From JAWHTC01 sp032586155 (GTDB lineage: Bacteria; Pseudomonadota; Alphaproteobacteria; Rhodobacterales; Rhodobacteraceae): a DNA stretch of 64,000 nucleotides. Numbering within the stretch: the stretch's first letter is position 1; every line of letters starts with the position of its first letter. Below the pieces are notes generated by a model. The model did not search any database and was not told the origin of the DNA. It saw nothing but the letters and a program-made list of their open reading frames with translations. Where the stretch lies: positions 744,001-808,000 of the forward strand of contig NZ_JAWHTC010000001.1 in assembly GCF_032586155.1 (NCBI RefSeq), written 5' to 3'. Position numbers and translations under genes: made by a program. Positions 18,416 through 26,040 of the stretch are shown here, in pieces.

Positions 18416-18469
18416 ATCTGCGTTTCCTGACCCCGATGTCGTTTAATGTGCCTCGCTTTAGCAGAGCGC

Positions 18470-18481
18470 GTTGGCGCTAAC
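18470..18481. promoter_or_regulatory. LacI-type operator-like dyad upstream of edd
   Basis: GTTGGCGCTAAC is palindromic except for one pair and centred on GC, the pattern favoured by LacI-family repressors of sugar pathways. It lies about 55 bases upstream of the edd start. No regulator gene is in the window. Confidence 0.35.
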
Positions 18482-18656
18482 AATCAGGCAATCTGCCCCT
18501 GTGTTCTGTTGCAGGAAAGACTCAAGACGCTTTGAAACAAGGAAAGAACACCGCATTTCCCCGGATTGACCGCGGCAATGTCAAAAATTTGTCTCAATTC
18601 GAACCGATCCTCGCAGGCGCATCTCAGAACAGGGCAAAAGCCCGAGGAGGAAGAGC

Positions 18657-19346
18657 ATGAAATATGTTCGTATGGTTGCATTGATTGGCATGGGACTGGC
18701 CGTTTCGGGTTGTGCCACAGTGGATACCGCATCGCGGAACGCGCCGTTCGAGGCCCCGAGCGCGGCTGCGATAACCCCGTCGATGAAGGTTGAATCCTAC
18801 CAGATCCGGGTTCCCAACAGTCTGAAAGTCTCCGAAGCCAACCTGTATTACCCGTCAGGTGACATCGTTTGGCGCGGCGAGCCGCTGGGCAATCGCCACA
18901 GCCAAGTACAGAAGATCTTTGAAGACAGCTTGGCACGCGGTGCCGCCGGTTCGAACGGCAAGGTGCCGGTCCTGGTGGATATCGAAGTGACCCGGTTCCA
19001 CGCGCTGACCGAAAAGGCGCGCTATACCGTGGGTGGCCGTCACGAAATTCACTTCACGATGAATTTTCTCAATCCCGAAACCCGCCAGCCAGTGGCCGAA
19101 CCGCGCAAGGTCGACGCGACCTTCAAAGCCTTTGGCGGCGCACGGGCCGTGGCCGCCGAACAGAACGGCGTGACCCAGAAGAGCCGGATCAGCAATCACC
19201 TGGCCGGTCTGTTCCAGAAGGAACTTGGGATTGGTGCCGCGGCTCGGAACACCGCACCGCCACAACCGATCGCGATGCAGGACACCGCCGTGACGCGCAA
19301 CGCGACGCCGCTTCTCAGCGGGAATAACACAAGCAGCCTCTACTAA
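18657..19346 (+). CDS. outer-membrane-type lipoprotein, DUF6778-like
   Basis: 229 residues with a lipoprotein signal peptide: basic start, hydrophobic MVALIGMGLAV and lipobox SGCA with Cys19. The next residues (Ala-Thr) lack an inner-membrane retention Asp, so the outer membrane is likely. The mature part has strand-rich segments (VPVLVDIEVTRFHALTEKARY) and a low-complexity tail rich in Ala, Thr and Asn. I associate it with DUF6778, of unknown function. AGGAGG gives an excellent ribosome binding site. It is followed by the hairpin that holds the next gene's start codon. Confidence 0.75.
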   Translation: MKYVRMVALIGMGLAVSGCATVDTASRNAPFEAPSAAAITPSMKVESYQIRVPNSLKVSEANLYYPSGDIVWRGEPLGNRHSQVQKIFEDSLARGAAGSNGKVPVLVDIEVTRFHALTEKARYTVGGRHEIHFTMNFLNPETRQPVAEPRKVDATFKAFGGARAVAAEQNGVTQKSRISNHLAGLFQKELGIGAAARNTAPPQPIAMQDTAVTRNATPLLSGNNTSSLY

Positions 19347-19376
19347 GACCTCTTTCACCGGGACAGTGAATCGACT

Positions 19377-19404
19377 AAGGGGACGGCTATGCAGCCGTCC
19401 CCTT
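19377..19404 (+). promoter_or_regulatory. 12-bp perfect hairpin with the next gene's start codon in its loop
   Basis: AAGGGGACGGCT (19377-19388) pairs perfectly with AGCCGTCCCCTT (19393-19404), leaving the tetraloop ATGC. The ATG of the loop is the apparent start codon of the downstream methyltransferase gene, and its only Shine-Dalgarno-like sequence (AAGGGG) is locked in the stem. It is followed by ATCCTTTTGT, so it may also terminate the lipoprotein transcript. Confidence 0.75.
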
Positions 19405-20594
19405 ATCCTTTTGTCCGCCTGAAACCGAAGATCGACACGCGCAAGATCCGCTTTGGCAGCCCTTGGGTGTTCGCCAGCGAGGTTGTCAGCGACCGTCGCA
19501 CCAAGAAGCTGCCGCTGGGCAGCCTGGCGGTGTTGCAGGATGCCGAACGCCGTGACCTTGGGGTTGTGGCGGTCAATTCGGGGTCCAAGATATTTTGCCG
19601 GATGCTGGATCGTGATCCAGGCGCGGTGATTGACGGTGCGTGGCTTGAAGCACGGCTGGCGCGGGCGCTGGACTTGCGCGCGCGTCTGTATGATGCGCCG
19701 TTCTATCGGTTGGTGCATGCCGAGGCGGACGGTTTGCCCGGGGTGGTGATCGACCGGTTTGGCGATGTTGCGGTGGTGCAGCCCAACGCGGCCTGGGCGG
19801 AAGCGCTGTTGCCGGAACTGGGCGAGGCGTTGAAACGCGTCACGGGCGTCACTTGCGTGATCAAGAATGCCAGCGGTCGCGCCAGGACGCTGGAAGGGCT
19901 GGATAACGGGCACGAGGTGCTGTTTGGGTCTGCGCCTGTTGCGCCGGTGCCGGTGGAGATGAATGGCGCGACCTATATGGCCGACCTGATGGGCGGGCAG
20001 AAGACCGGACTGTTTTTTGATCAGCGCGACAACCACAGGTTCGCAGCGAAGCTCAGCAAGGGAGCACGGGTTTTGGACGTGTTTTCCCATGTGGGCGGGT
20101 TTGGCCTGGCCGCTCTGGCCGGGGGCGCAGAGAGTGCGTTGGCCGTGGACGGATCAGAAGCTGCGTTGACACTGGCGGCGCAGGGGGCCGAGAAGATGGG
20201 CGCGACGGATCGGTTTGCCACCCGCAAGGGCGATGCGTTCGAAGTCTTGACGGCGTTGGCTGACGAGGGAGCGCAGTTCGACGTTGTAATCTGTGATCCG
20301 CCGGCCTTTGCACCGAGCAAACAGGCGCTGGACAAGGGGCTGCGCGCTTATGAACGGGTGGCACGGCTGGCGGCGCCGCTGGTGGCTGACGGCGGCTATC
20401 TGGGCCTGTGTTCCTGTTCCCATGCGGCGGACCTGTCGAAGTTCCGCGGCGCATGCACGCGCGGCATCGGCCGGGCCGGGCGCCCCGGACAAACGGCGCA
20501 GATCATCCACACCGGGTTTGCCGGGCCAGATCATCCGCTGATGCCGCAACTGGCGGAGTCGGGGTATCTGAAGGCCCTGTTCTATCGGCTGTGA
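19389..20594 (+). CDS. class I SAM-dependent rRNA methyltransferase, RlmI family
   Basis: 401 residues. N-terminal PUA-type RNA-binding part (about 8-85, starting FVRLKPKIDTRKIRFGSPWVF, quoted in part), a middle domain, and a C-terminal Rossmann methyltransferase with DVFSHVGGFGLAAL (SAM site, about 235-248), ICDPPAFAPSK and the cysteine motif SCSC. Relatives methylate C5 of a 23S rRNA cytosine; the exact position is not proven here. The start codon lies in a hairpin loop (see 19377-19404). GTGA overlap links it to the following PIN gene. Confidence 0.88.
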   Translation: MQPSPYPFVRLKPKIDTRKIRFGSPWVFASEVVSDRRTKKLPLGSLAVLQDAERRDLGVVAVNSGSKIFCRMLDRDPGAVIDGAWLEARLARALDLRARLYDAPFYRLVHAEADGLPGVVIDRFGDVAVVQPNAAWAEALLPELGEALKRVTGVTCVIKNASGRARTLEGLDNGHEVLFGSAPVAPVPVEMNGATYMADLMGGQKTGLFFDQRDNHRFAAKLSKGARVLDVFSHVGGFGLAALAGGAESALAVDGSEAALTLAAQGAEKMGATDRFATRKGDAFEVLTALADEGAQFDVVICDPPAFAPSKQALDKGLRAYERVARLAAPLVADGGYLGLCSCSHAADLSKFRGACTRGIGRAGRPGQTAQIIHTGFAGPDHPLMPQLAESGYLKALFYRL

Positions 20595-21142
20595 GGGCGG
20601 TTCTCGACACTTGCGTGATCTATCCCACGGTCATGCGCGAAATGCTGCTTGGCGTGGCGGCGACCGGGGCGTTTGAGCCGTTGTGGTCGGAACGTATCCT
20701 CGAAGAATGGGCGTTGGCCGCCAGGAAGCTGGGGCCGGGTGGCGAGGTCCAGGCGCGCGGCGAGGCGGCGTTGGTGGGTGCCCGGTGGCCGAAAGCGATT
20801 GTAACGTGGAAACCGTCTCTGGAAGATCGGCTGTGGCTGCCGGATGCGGCGGATGTGCATGTGCTGGCGGCAGCGATTGCCGGGTCGGCGGATGTGATCG
20901 TGACGCTGAACGCCAAAGACTTCCCGCGCGGGGTTCTGGCCGAGGAAGGGGTGAGCCGATCCGATCCGGATCACTTCCTGCTGGGCTATTGGCAGGCGGA
21001 TCAGGACGGGATCAATGCTGTGGCCGGGAATGTACTGGCCGAGGCGCGGCGATTATCCGGCGAACCTTGGAGCGCGCGGGCCCTGTTGAAAAAGGCACGG
21101 TTGCCGCGGCTGGCGAAGGCAGTGAGTGCGGCGCTGGATTGA
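20591..21142 (+). CDS. PIN-domain protein, RSP_2648-like
   Basis: 183 residues from GTG 20591, overlapping the methyltransferase stop by four bases. PIN fold acidic residues are seen in AVLDTCVIYP (Asp near residue 5), a middle Glu/Asp region, and LPDAADVHVLAAAI plus VIVTLNAKDFP (about 84-115). PIN proteins are Mg-dependent RNases, many of them VapC toxins. This one has no antitoxin gene beside it, is longer than most VapC, and is coupled to an rRNA methyltransferase, so a housekeeping RNA role is possible. Confidence 0.8.
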   Translation: MRAVLDTCVIYPTVMREMLLGVAATGAFEPLWSERILEEWALAARKLGPGGEVQARGEAALVGARWPKAIVTWKPSLEDRLWLPDAADVHVLAAAIAGSADVIVTLNAKDFPRGVLAEEGVSRSDPDHFLLGYWQADQDGINAVAGNVLAEARRLSGEPWSARALLKKARLPRLAKAVSAALD

Positions 21143-21145
21143 GAG

Positions 21146-21194
21146 CCGCCCCCACGGCGCAACGCCCACCCGCCCCGTTGCGCCGTGGGGGCGG
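21146..21194 (+). terminator. 19-bp perfect hairpin terminator after the PIN gene
   Basis: CCGCCCCCACGGCGCAACG (21146-21164) pairs without mismatch with 21176-21194, with an 11-base loop, followed by GGATTGTTTT. It begins three bases after the PIN gene stop. The T-tract is imperfect but the stem is unusually long. Confidence 0.75.
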
Positions 21195-21236
21195 GGATTG
21201 TTTTGCAAAGGACAGTGTTTTGCGGTTGGGGACGGA

Positions 21237-21287
21237 GCGAGGGGCCAGCCCCTCGCGCTCCTCAGGATATTTCCGGTGAGATGAAGA
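21237..21287. repeat. intergenic hairpin element, copy B
   Basis: GCGAGGGGC (21237-21245) and GCCCCTCGC (21248-21256) form a 9-bp stem with a CA loop, followed by GCTCCTCAGGATATTTCCGG and an AGATGAAGAGG tail. Like copy A it lies between convergent genes (the PIN gene and the M48 protease gene). Confidence 0.65.
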
Positions 21288-21293
21288 GGCGGA

Positions 21294-21974
21294 TCAGGAC
21301 CACTTCTGATCGAGCGCGTTAATGGCCTTGATGCGCTCGGGGGTCTTGGGATGGCTGAGGAGCCAGGCGGGGGCGGCCCCGGCGTTGGATTGGGTGAGCT
21401 TTTCCAGCTTTTCGAACAGCGATTTCTGTGGGGCAGTGCCGATGCCGGCCTTGGTCAGCAGGGCGGCGGCGTATTCGTCAGCCTCGTATTCATCCGAGCG
21501 CGACAGGCGGGCGGCAAGCAGCGTGGTGATGAAGTTGGCGAGATAGCCGCCGACACCGGGGATGAAGCGCGACAACACCATGGCGAGGGCGGTCCGCAGC
21601 GCGTTCTGACCGGAAAAGTCGATCATCCGGCGGCGTGAATGGCCCAGGGCCACATGGCCCAGTTCATGGGCGATGACCGAGGCCAGTTCTTCGCCGGTGA
21701 CTTCGCCGAGGCGGTATTTGTCGTAAAACCCCCGGGTCAGGAAGATACGCCCGTCCGGCGCGGCAAGGCCGTTGACCGGCTGGATCTCGTAGAGATGCAC
21801 CCGGATGCGGGGCAGATCAAGGGCGCGCGCCATCTGGTCGAAAAGCGGTTTCAGCGACGGATCGGCCAGCTCGGTCGATTGCGCGTCAAGCTGGCGCGCC
21901 ATGCGCCAGGCCGAGAAGCGCCACATGAACAGCCCATAAAGAACGGCGAGCAGGATCGGGGTGAAACGGATCAT
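21294..21974 (-). CDS. M48-family zinc metalloprotease
   Basis: 226 residues. One N-terminal membrane segment (PILLAVLYGLFMWRF, about 6-20), then the catalytic domain with HELGH (His103, Glu104, His107) inside SVIAHELGHVALGHS, and a third zinc-ligand Glu likely in SRSDEYEADEYAA. M48 peptidases of this shape take part in membrane or envelope protein quality control. It is membrane-anchored with the catalytic part on one face; the side is not certain. Monocistronic, facing the PIN gene. Confidence 0.88.
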   Translation of the reverse strand: MIRFTPILLAVLYGLFMWRFSAWRMARQLDAQSTELADPSLKPLFDQMARALDLPRIRVHLYEIQPVNGLAAPDGRIFLTRGFYDKYRLGEVTGEELASVIAHELGHVALGHSRRRMIDFSGQNALRTALAMVLSRFIPGVGGYLANFITTLLAARLSRSDEYEADEYAAALLTKAGIGTAPQKSLFEKLEKLTQSNAGAAPAWLLSHPKTPERIKAINALDQKWS

Positions 21975-22010
21975 GGGTCAGATATGGGGCAGGCGACGCC
22001 GGGGGGCAAG

Positions 22011-22625
22011 TCAGAGGTTGGCAGTCTCTTTGCGGTGATGCTCGCGGACGACATGGCGCAGCCACAACCCCGTGACCAGCATCAGGGCAAGACCGGCCAG
22101 CAACCCGCTGATGTCACCGGCAAATTGCGCGACGGCAGCAATGTTGTGGCTGAACCCGTAGCCGAGGCCGACATAAAGAGACACCCAGACCAACTCACCG
22201 GCCGCGCCCCAAACGGTGAAGCGGAGCCAGTTCAGCCCGGCAGCCCCGGCGGCGAAATTTACGTACGGACCCAGCGGGCTGAACAGCCAACGGCTGAGAA
22301 AGACACCGATGCCGCCGCCGCGCTGCAACAGATCGCGAGCCCTGGTCAGGATGGCGGCCCGCCTGGGGTAGCGGTCGATCAGGCGATAGAGCGCGGATTG
22401 ACCACCACGGCCGAGGAAAAACCCGATCTGGTCACCAAAGATAGCCCCGGCAAGGGCGGCGGCGGATACCAGAGGCAGGTCAAGATCGCCGCTGGCTGCA
22501 AACCCGCCGGCGGTCAGCATCACCAGGGATGCCGGAACCGGCAAGGCCAGGCAACTGGCAAGCGTGATCAGCCCCAAGAGCGGCGCGCCGTATTGGCCCA
22601 GAAGGTTTAGCGCCCAGCTGGTCAT
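22011..22625 (-). CDS. DedA-family membrane protein
   Basis: 204 residues, DedA/SNARE-associated (VTT) family, polytopic in the cytoplasmic membrane. Family marks: re-entrant PVPASLVMLTAGGFAASG (about 28-45), FGDQIGFFLGRGGQ, and SRWLFSPLGPYVNFAAGAAG with the conserved Arg and Pro. Members support envelope homeostasis, lipid flipping and drug tolerance. It is coupled by ATGA to the upstream 109-aa membrane protein. Confidence 0.87.
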   Translation of the reverse strand: MTSWALNLLGQYGAPLLGLITLASCLALPVPASLVMLTAGGFAASGDLDLPLVSAAALAGAIFGDQIGFFLGRGGQSALYRLIDRYPRRAAILTRARDLLQRGGGIGVFLSRWLFSPLGPYVNFAAGAAGLNWLRFTVWGAAGELVWVSLYVGLGYGFSHNIAAVAQFAGDISGLLAGLALMLVTGLWLRHVVREHHRKETANL

Positions 22626-22951
22626 TTGCTATCCTGGAGAATGCCGGAAAGCTCTTCGATGATCTGAGACACGGGCACGTTGCGACTTCGGGCAATCTCG
22701 GCCAGGGTGGGGCGGTCTCCGGGAGGTATGTCGAGAAAGTCTGCAATCTCGTGCGGCGGCAGGCCCCAGGAATGGGCAACATAGCCCGGGGTCATCCAGG
22801 GTTCGGGTGTCAGGTTGCGATGCGCCGGATCAGACCAGTAGATCGTGAACATTGCCAGGCGGATCACGAAGAACAGCGTCACCGCGCTTGCCGCCAGGAA
22901 GATGACAAAAACGATACGGTGTTTGTGCCAGAGAAGGCGGATGGCGGACAT
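22622..22951 (-). CDS. small membrane protein with cytoplasmic or periplasmic helix-turn-helix-like tail
   Basis: 109 residues from ATG 22951, chosen because AAGGAG lies at ideal spacing; a longer frame to 23062 would start inside the divergent promoter region. One membrane segment, IVFVIFLAASAVTLFFVI (about residues 13-30). After it come WMTPGYVAHSWGLPPHEIADFL and RPTLAEIARSRNVPVSQIIEEL, which look like two helical repeats typical of small DNA- or protein-binding folds. Unknown function. It is the first gene of a two-gene unit with the DedA protein. Confidence 0.75.
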   Translation of the reverse strand: MSAIRLLWHKHRIVFVIFLAASAVTLFFVIRLAMFTIYWSDPAHRNLTPEPWMTPGYVAHSWGLPPHEIADFLDIPPGDRPTLAEIARSRNVPVSQIIEELSGILQDSK

Positions 22952-23060
22952 GGGCGGGCTCCTTGTGGGTGAGAGTGCCCATGATTGCCGTTGGGCTGCA
23001 AGGGCGATTGACTGGTCCCGGTTTCCTGTCAGAGTGCCGATGACATTCGGGGGCGGGTAC

Positions 23061-23798
23061 ATGACGCTGACATATTCACTTGATCGGGGCTATGGCGGGC
23101 AGGGGCGGTTGGGGTTGATTGTGTTGTCAACCGACGAGACGCTGGAAAACGAGGCGCGCCAGATCCTGGCCGGGCAGCCGGTGAGCCTGTTGCATGCACG
23201 TATCCCGGCGCAGGCCGAGGTGACACCAGAGGCGTTGAAAACCATGGAAGATCATATGGTTGGGACAGCGTCCTTGTTGCCCCAGGGTATGGACGTGGTG
23301 GGTTATGGCTGCACCTCAGGGGCGACGGTGATTGGGCCGGATCGGGTGGCTGATTTGATCTGCCAGGTGCAGGGCGAGGCGGCGGTGACCAATCCGCTGA
23401 GCGCAGTGATTGCCAGTTTGCAGGCCTTGCGGTCCCGGCGGATTGCTTTGCTCACGCCATATGTTGAAAGCGTGAATGCTCCGCTGGTGACAGCATTGAG
23501 GGCGGAAGGGATTGAGGTGCTGACCCAGGCGAGTTTCAACCAGAGCGATGATTGGAGCGTGGCACGGATTGCCGAGGCCGATACGCTGGCGGCGATTGAA
23601 ACCCTGGGCAAGACGGAAGGCTGCGACGCCGTGTTCGCCAGTTGCACCAACCTGCGGGTGCTGGGCGTGCTGGAACAGGCCGAGGCGGCGACCGGCCTGC
23701 CGGTGATCTCGTCCAACCTGGCATTGATCTGGCACATGCTGCGACTTGGCGGGATTGACGCTAAGGGATGGGCGCCGGGGCGGTTGTTTGGGGTTTGA
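23061..23798 (+). CDS. Asp/Glu racemase-superfamily enzyme (maleate isomerase / arylmalonate decarboxylase-like)
   Basis: 245 residues from ATG 23061, preceded by a GGGGGCGGG stretch; ATG 23040 is an alternative. Two catalytic cysteines in the family pattern are seen: YGCTSGATVIGP (about residues 81-92) and ASCTNLRVL (about 192-200). Related enzymes racemise amino acids, isomerise maleate or decarboxylate malonates; the reaction here cannot be decided. It is divergent from the DedA unit and apparently monocistronic. Confidence 0.82.
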   Translation: MTLTYSLDRGYGGQGRLGLIVLSTDETLENEARQILAGQPVSLLHARIPAQAEVTPEALKTMEDHMVGTASLLPQGMDVVGYGCTSGATVIGPDRVADLICQVQGEAAVTNPLSAVIASLQALRSRRIALLTPYVESVNAPLVTALRAEGIEVLTQASFNQSDDWSVARIAEADTLAAIETLGKTEGCDAVFASCTNLRVLGVLEQAEAATGLPVISSNLALIWHMLRLGGIDAKGWAPGRLFGV

Positions 23799-23979
23799 CA
23801 GCGGGTGAAGCCATTCACCTCGCCCAATACCGTTGCCTGCAATTGCTGACAAAGCTGCCGCCGAACCTTTTCGGAGGCTTCTTCGCTTCGTATGAGTCCT
23901 CGTTGGCATGTTGATCCACGTCAAGGGGGCACAATTGCCTTCTTTCTAGCATCAAAACAAGATTACTAGGGAGTGGACC

Positions 23980-24507
23980 ATGGGATATCTAAGACAAGCG
24001 TTGCTGATCGCGTTGATGCTAGTCACCTCAGTCGCAAACGCAGAGACACGCACGAAACTCTATTCGAAAGGAAGCTGGTCTCTTTACAAGGTTGATGGAT
24101 TTGTCGTCCGCGAAAAACGCGGAATCTCTAAGCACAACAACGCGTGTGTGGCGGAAGTGAAGGCTGCAAAAGGCCTTTTGAGAATAGCAGCCTCGCGATC
24201 CGGGTGGATTGTAGTTCAAGTCAGTTCGCAAAATTGGAAATTCAGAGCCCGCAAAAGCAGTTTTCAGTTAAAGTCCGGAGGCGCCACTTCGGTTTTGAGC
24301 GGTTCGACGTATTCTGGAAGTATGATACAGCACATCGGAGGGCACACTGGGAACATGATTACACAGCTTTTCTTGATCAAATTACTTGGTTCAGGAACCA
24401 TAAACATAATCGACAACAAGAGAAGAACGATCGCAAAGTTCCCCCTTTCCGGTTACGTTGCCGTCATGGAAAGAACTCTATCATGTGCGGGTATGAAAAT
24501 GCCGTAG
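23980..24507 (+). CDS. orphan secreted protein, lower GC than surroundings
   Basis: 175 residues with a clear signal peptide (LRQALLIALMLVTSVANA, about 4-21). The mature part is strand-rich and basic (SKGSWSLYKVDGFVVREKR, SKHNNACVAEVKAAKG) with two Cys, near residues 51 and 171 (CVAEV and SCAGM). No family recognised. Base composition is visibly poorer in G+C than the flanking genes, and the 170 bases after it are non-coding and similar in composition, so this segment may have been acquired. Confidence 0.7.
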   Translation: MGYLRQALLIALMLVTSVANAETRTKLYSKGSWSLYKVDGFVVREKRGISKHNNACVAEVKAAKGLLRIAASRSGWIVVQVSSQNWKFRARKSSFQLKSGGATSVLSGSTYSGSMIQHIGGHTGNMITQLFLIKLLGSGTINIIDNKRRTIAKFPLSGYVAVMERTLSCAGMKMP

Positions 24508-24679
24508 TCCGTCACGGCCCTACACGATTGGTAGGCAGCATTTTGGGGGCTCGAAGAGGTAGGTTTCGCCAGCGCAGGTCAACTGATGGCTGTTATGGGC
24601 TCTCGCAGGACATTGATAGTTACTCCAAAGAACGACAGCAAAGCGTAAACCGGATTTGGCCCCATGAGGCGAGCGGTAC

Positions 24680-25864
24680 TCAGCGTGTCAGCTCGCGCAT
24701 GCCTTCTTCGATACCCTTGAGGGTCATCGGCACCATTCGGTCCTCGAAAATCTCTTTCACCATGCCGATGGAATGGGTGTAGCCCCAGTGCTTTTCCGGC
24801 ACCGGGTTGATCCACATATGGCTGGGCCATTGCTCGCGGGCGCGTTGCAGCCAAAGCTGGCCGGGCTCGGCATTCCAGTGTTCATTGGCGCCGCCGGGAT
24901 AGGCGATCTCGTACGGCGACATCGACGCGTCGCCGACGAAAATGCATTTGTAATCAGGGCCATAGGTGTGCAGCACGTCCCAGGTTGGGATTTGTTCGTC
25001 CCAGCGGCGGCGGTTGTCGCGCCAGACGCCTTCATACAGGCAATTGTGGAAGTAATAGTATTCCAGGTGCTTGAATTCGGACTTCGCCGCCGAAAAGAGT
25101 TCCTCAACCAGCTTGATATGGGGGTCCATTGAGCCACCAATATCCAGAAACAGGACCACCTTGACCGCGTTGCGCCGCTCGGGCCGGGTTTTGACGTCAA
25201 GATAGCCATGTTCGGCGGTGGCGCGGATGGTACCGTCGAGGTCCAACTCGTCATGGGCCCCGTCACGGGCCCAGCGGCGCAGGCGTTTCAGGGCCACCTT
25301 GATGTTGCGGGTGCCCAGTTCGACGTCGCCGTCGAGGTTCTTGAATTCGCGCTTGTCCCAGACCTTGACCGCGCGTTGGTGGCGGCTTTCCTTCTGGCCG
25401 ATGCGCACCCCTTCGGGGTTGTAGCCATAGGCACCGAACGGCGATGTGCCTGCGGTGCCGATCCACTTGTTGCCGCCTTGGTGGCGGCCTTCCTGTTCCT
25501 TCAGGCGCTCCTTGAGCGTCTCCATCAGCTTGTCAAAACCGCCAAGCGCCTCGATCTCGGCCATTTCCTCGGGGCTGAGGTGCTTTTCGGCAAGTTTTTC
25601 GAGCCAGTCGCCGGGGATGTTCACGGCCTCCAGAACGTCTGAAATCGAGATGTTCTCGATCCCCTTGAAGGCGGCGGCGAAGGCGCGGTCGAACTTGTCG
25701 AGGTTGCGTTCGTCCTTCACCATGGCCGAGCGGGCGAGGTAGTAGAACCCGTCGACATCATAGGTCACCATGCCGGTCGACATCGCCTCGAGAAAGGTCA
25801 GGTATTCGCGCAAGCTGACCGGGATGCCTTCCTTGCGCAGGGAGTCAAAGAAAGGCAGGAACAT
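24680..25864 (-). CDS. VWA-domain protein, CoxE-like
   Basis: 394 residues from ATG 25864 (MFLPFFDSLRKEG); the frame upstream overlaps another gene and is not credible. The N-terminal half is CoxE-type (VSLREYLTFLEAM, GFYYLARSAMVKDERNLDKF). The C-terminal VWA domain shows a MIDAS-like motif, LFLDIGGSMDPH (about residue 228), with Gly where the second D-x-S residue is often Ser. Partners are MoxR AAA ATPases; together they act as cofactor-insertion or activation chaperones. The MoxR-like gene nearest in this window is at its far right edge, not adjacent. Confidence 0.85.
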   Translation of the reverse strand: MFLPFFDSLRKEGIPVSLREYLTFLEAMSTGMVTYDVDGFYYLARSAMVKDERNLDKFDRAFAAAFKGIENISISDVLEAVNIPGDWLEKLAEKHLSPEEMAEIEALGGFDKLMETLKERLKEQEGRHQGGNKWIGTAGTSPFGAYGYNPEGVRIGQKESRHQRAVKVWDKREFKNLDGDVELGTRNIKVALKRLRRWARDGAHDELDLDGTIRATAEHGYLDVKTRPERRNAVKVVLFLDIGGSMDPHIKLVEELFSAAKSEFKHLEYYYFHNCLYEGVWRDNRRRWDEQIPTWDVLHTYGPDYKCIFVGDASMSPYEIAYPGGANEHWNAEPGQLWLQRAREQWPSHMWINPVPEKHWGYTHSIGMVKEIFEDRMVPMTLKGIEEGMRELTR

Positions 25865-25869
25865 CCGCC

Positions 25870-26034
25870 TCAGCCCCCCTGACGCAGGATCAAGATATTG
25901 ATGATCAAGGCGATGATGGCGAAAACGATGCCGTAGACGGCACCGTATTGGGCCATGTCGAGCCCTTTGCCTTCGCGTTTCTTGGCTTGGTAGATGCCAA
26001 ATAGCACCCCCAAAGCGGCCGCAATCCAGACCAT
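25870..26034 (-). CDS. 54-aa two-helix membrane protein
   Basis: Small ORF MVWIAAALGVLFGIYQAKKR... to ...NILILRQGG*. It has a first helix at about 2-14, a basic KKREGKG turn, and a second helix GAVYGIVFAIIALIINILIL (about 31-50). It sits exactly between the DUF2927 gene (six bases upstream) and the CoxE-like gene (five bases downstream) on the same strand, so it reads as part of that operon. No family name known to me; the double-helix layout and tight packing argue that it is real. Confidence 0.7.
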   Translation of the reverse strand: MVWIAAALGVLFGIYQAKKREGKGLDMAQYGAVYGIVFAIIALIINILILRQGG

Positions 26035-26040
26035 GTGTAT

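Noticed and set aside
20591..21142. PIN gene as half of a classical VapBC toxin-antitoxin pair
   Set aside because: No small antitoxin gene upstream; the upstream partner is an rRNA methyltransferase.
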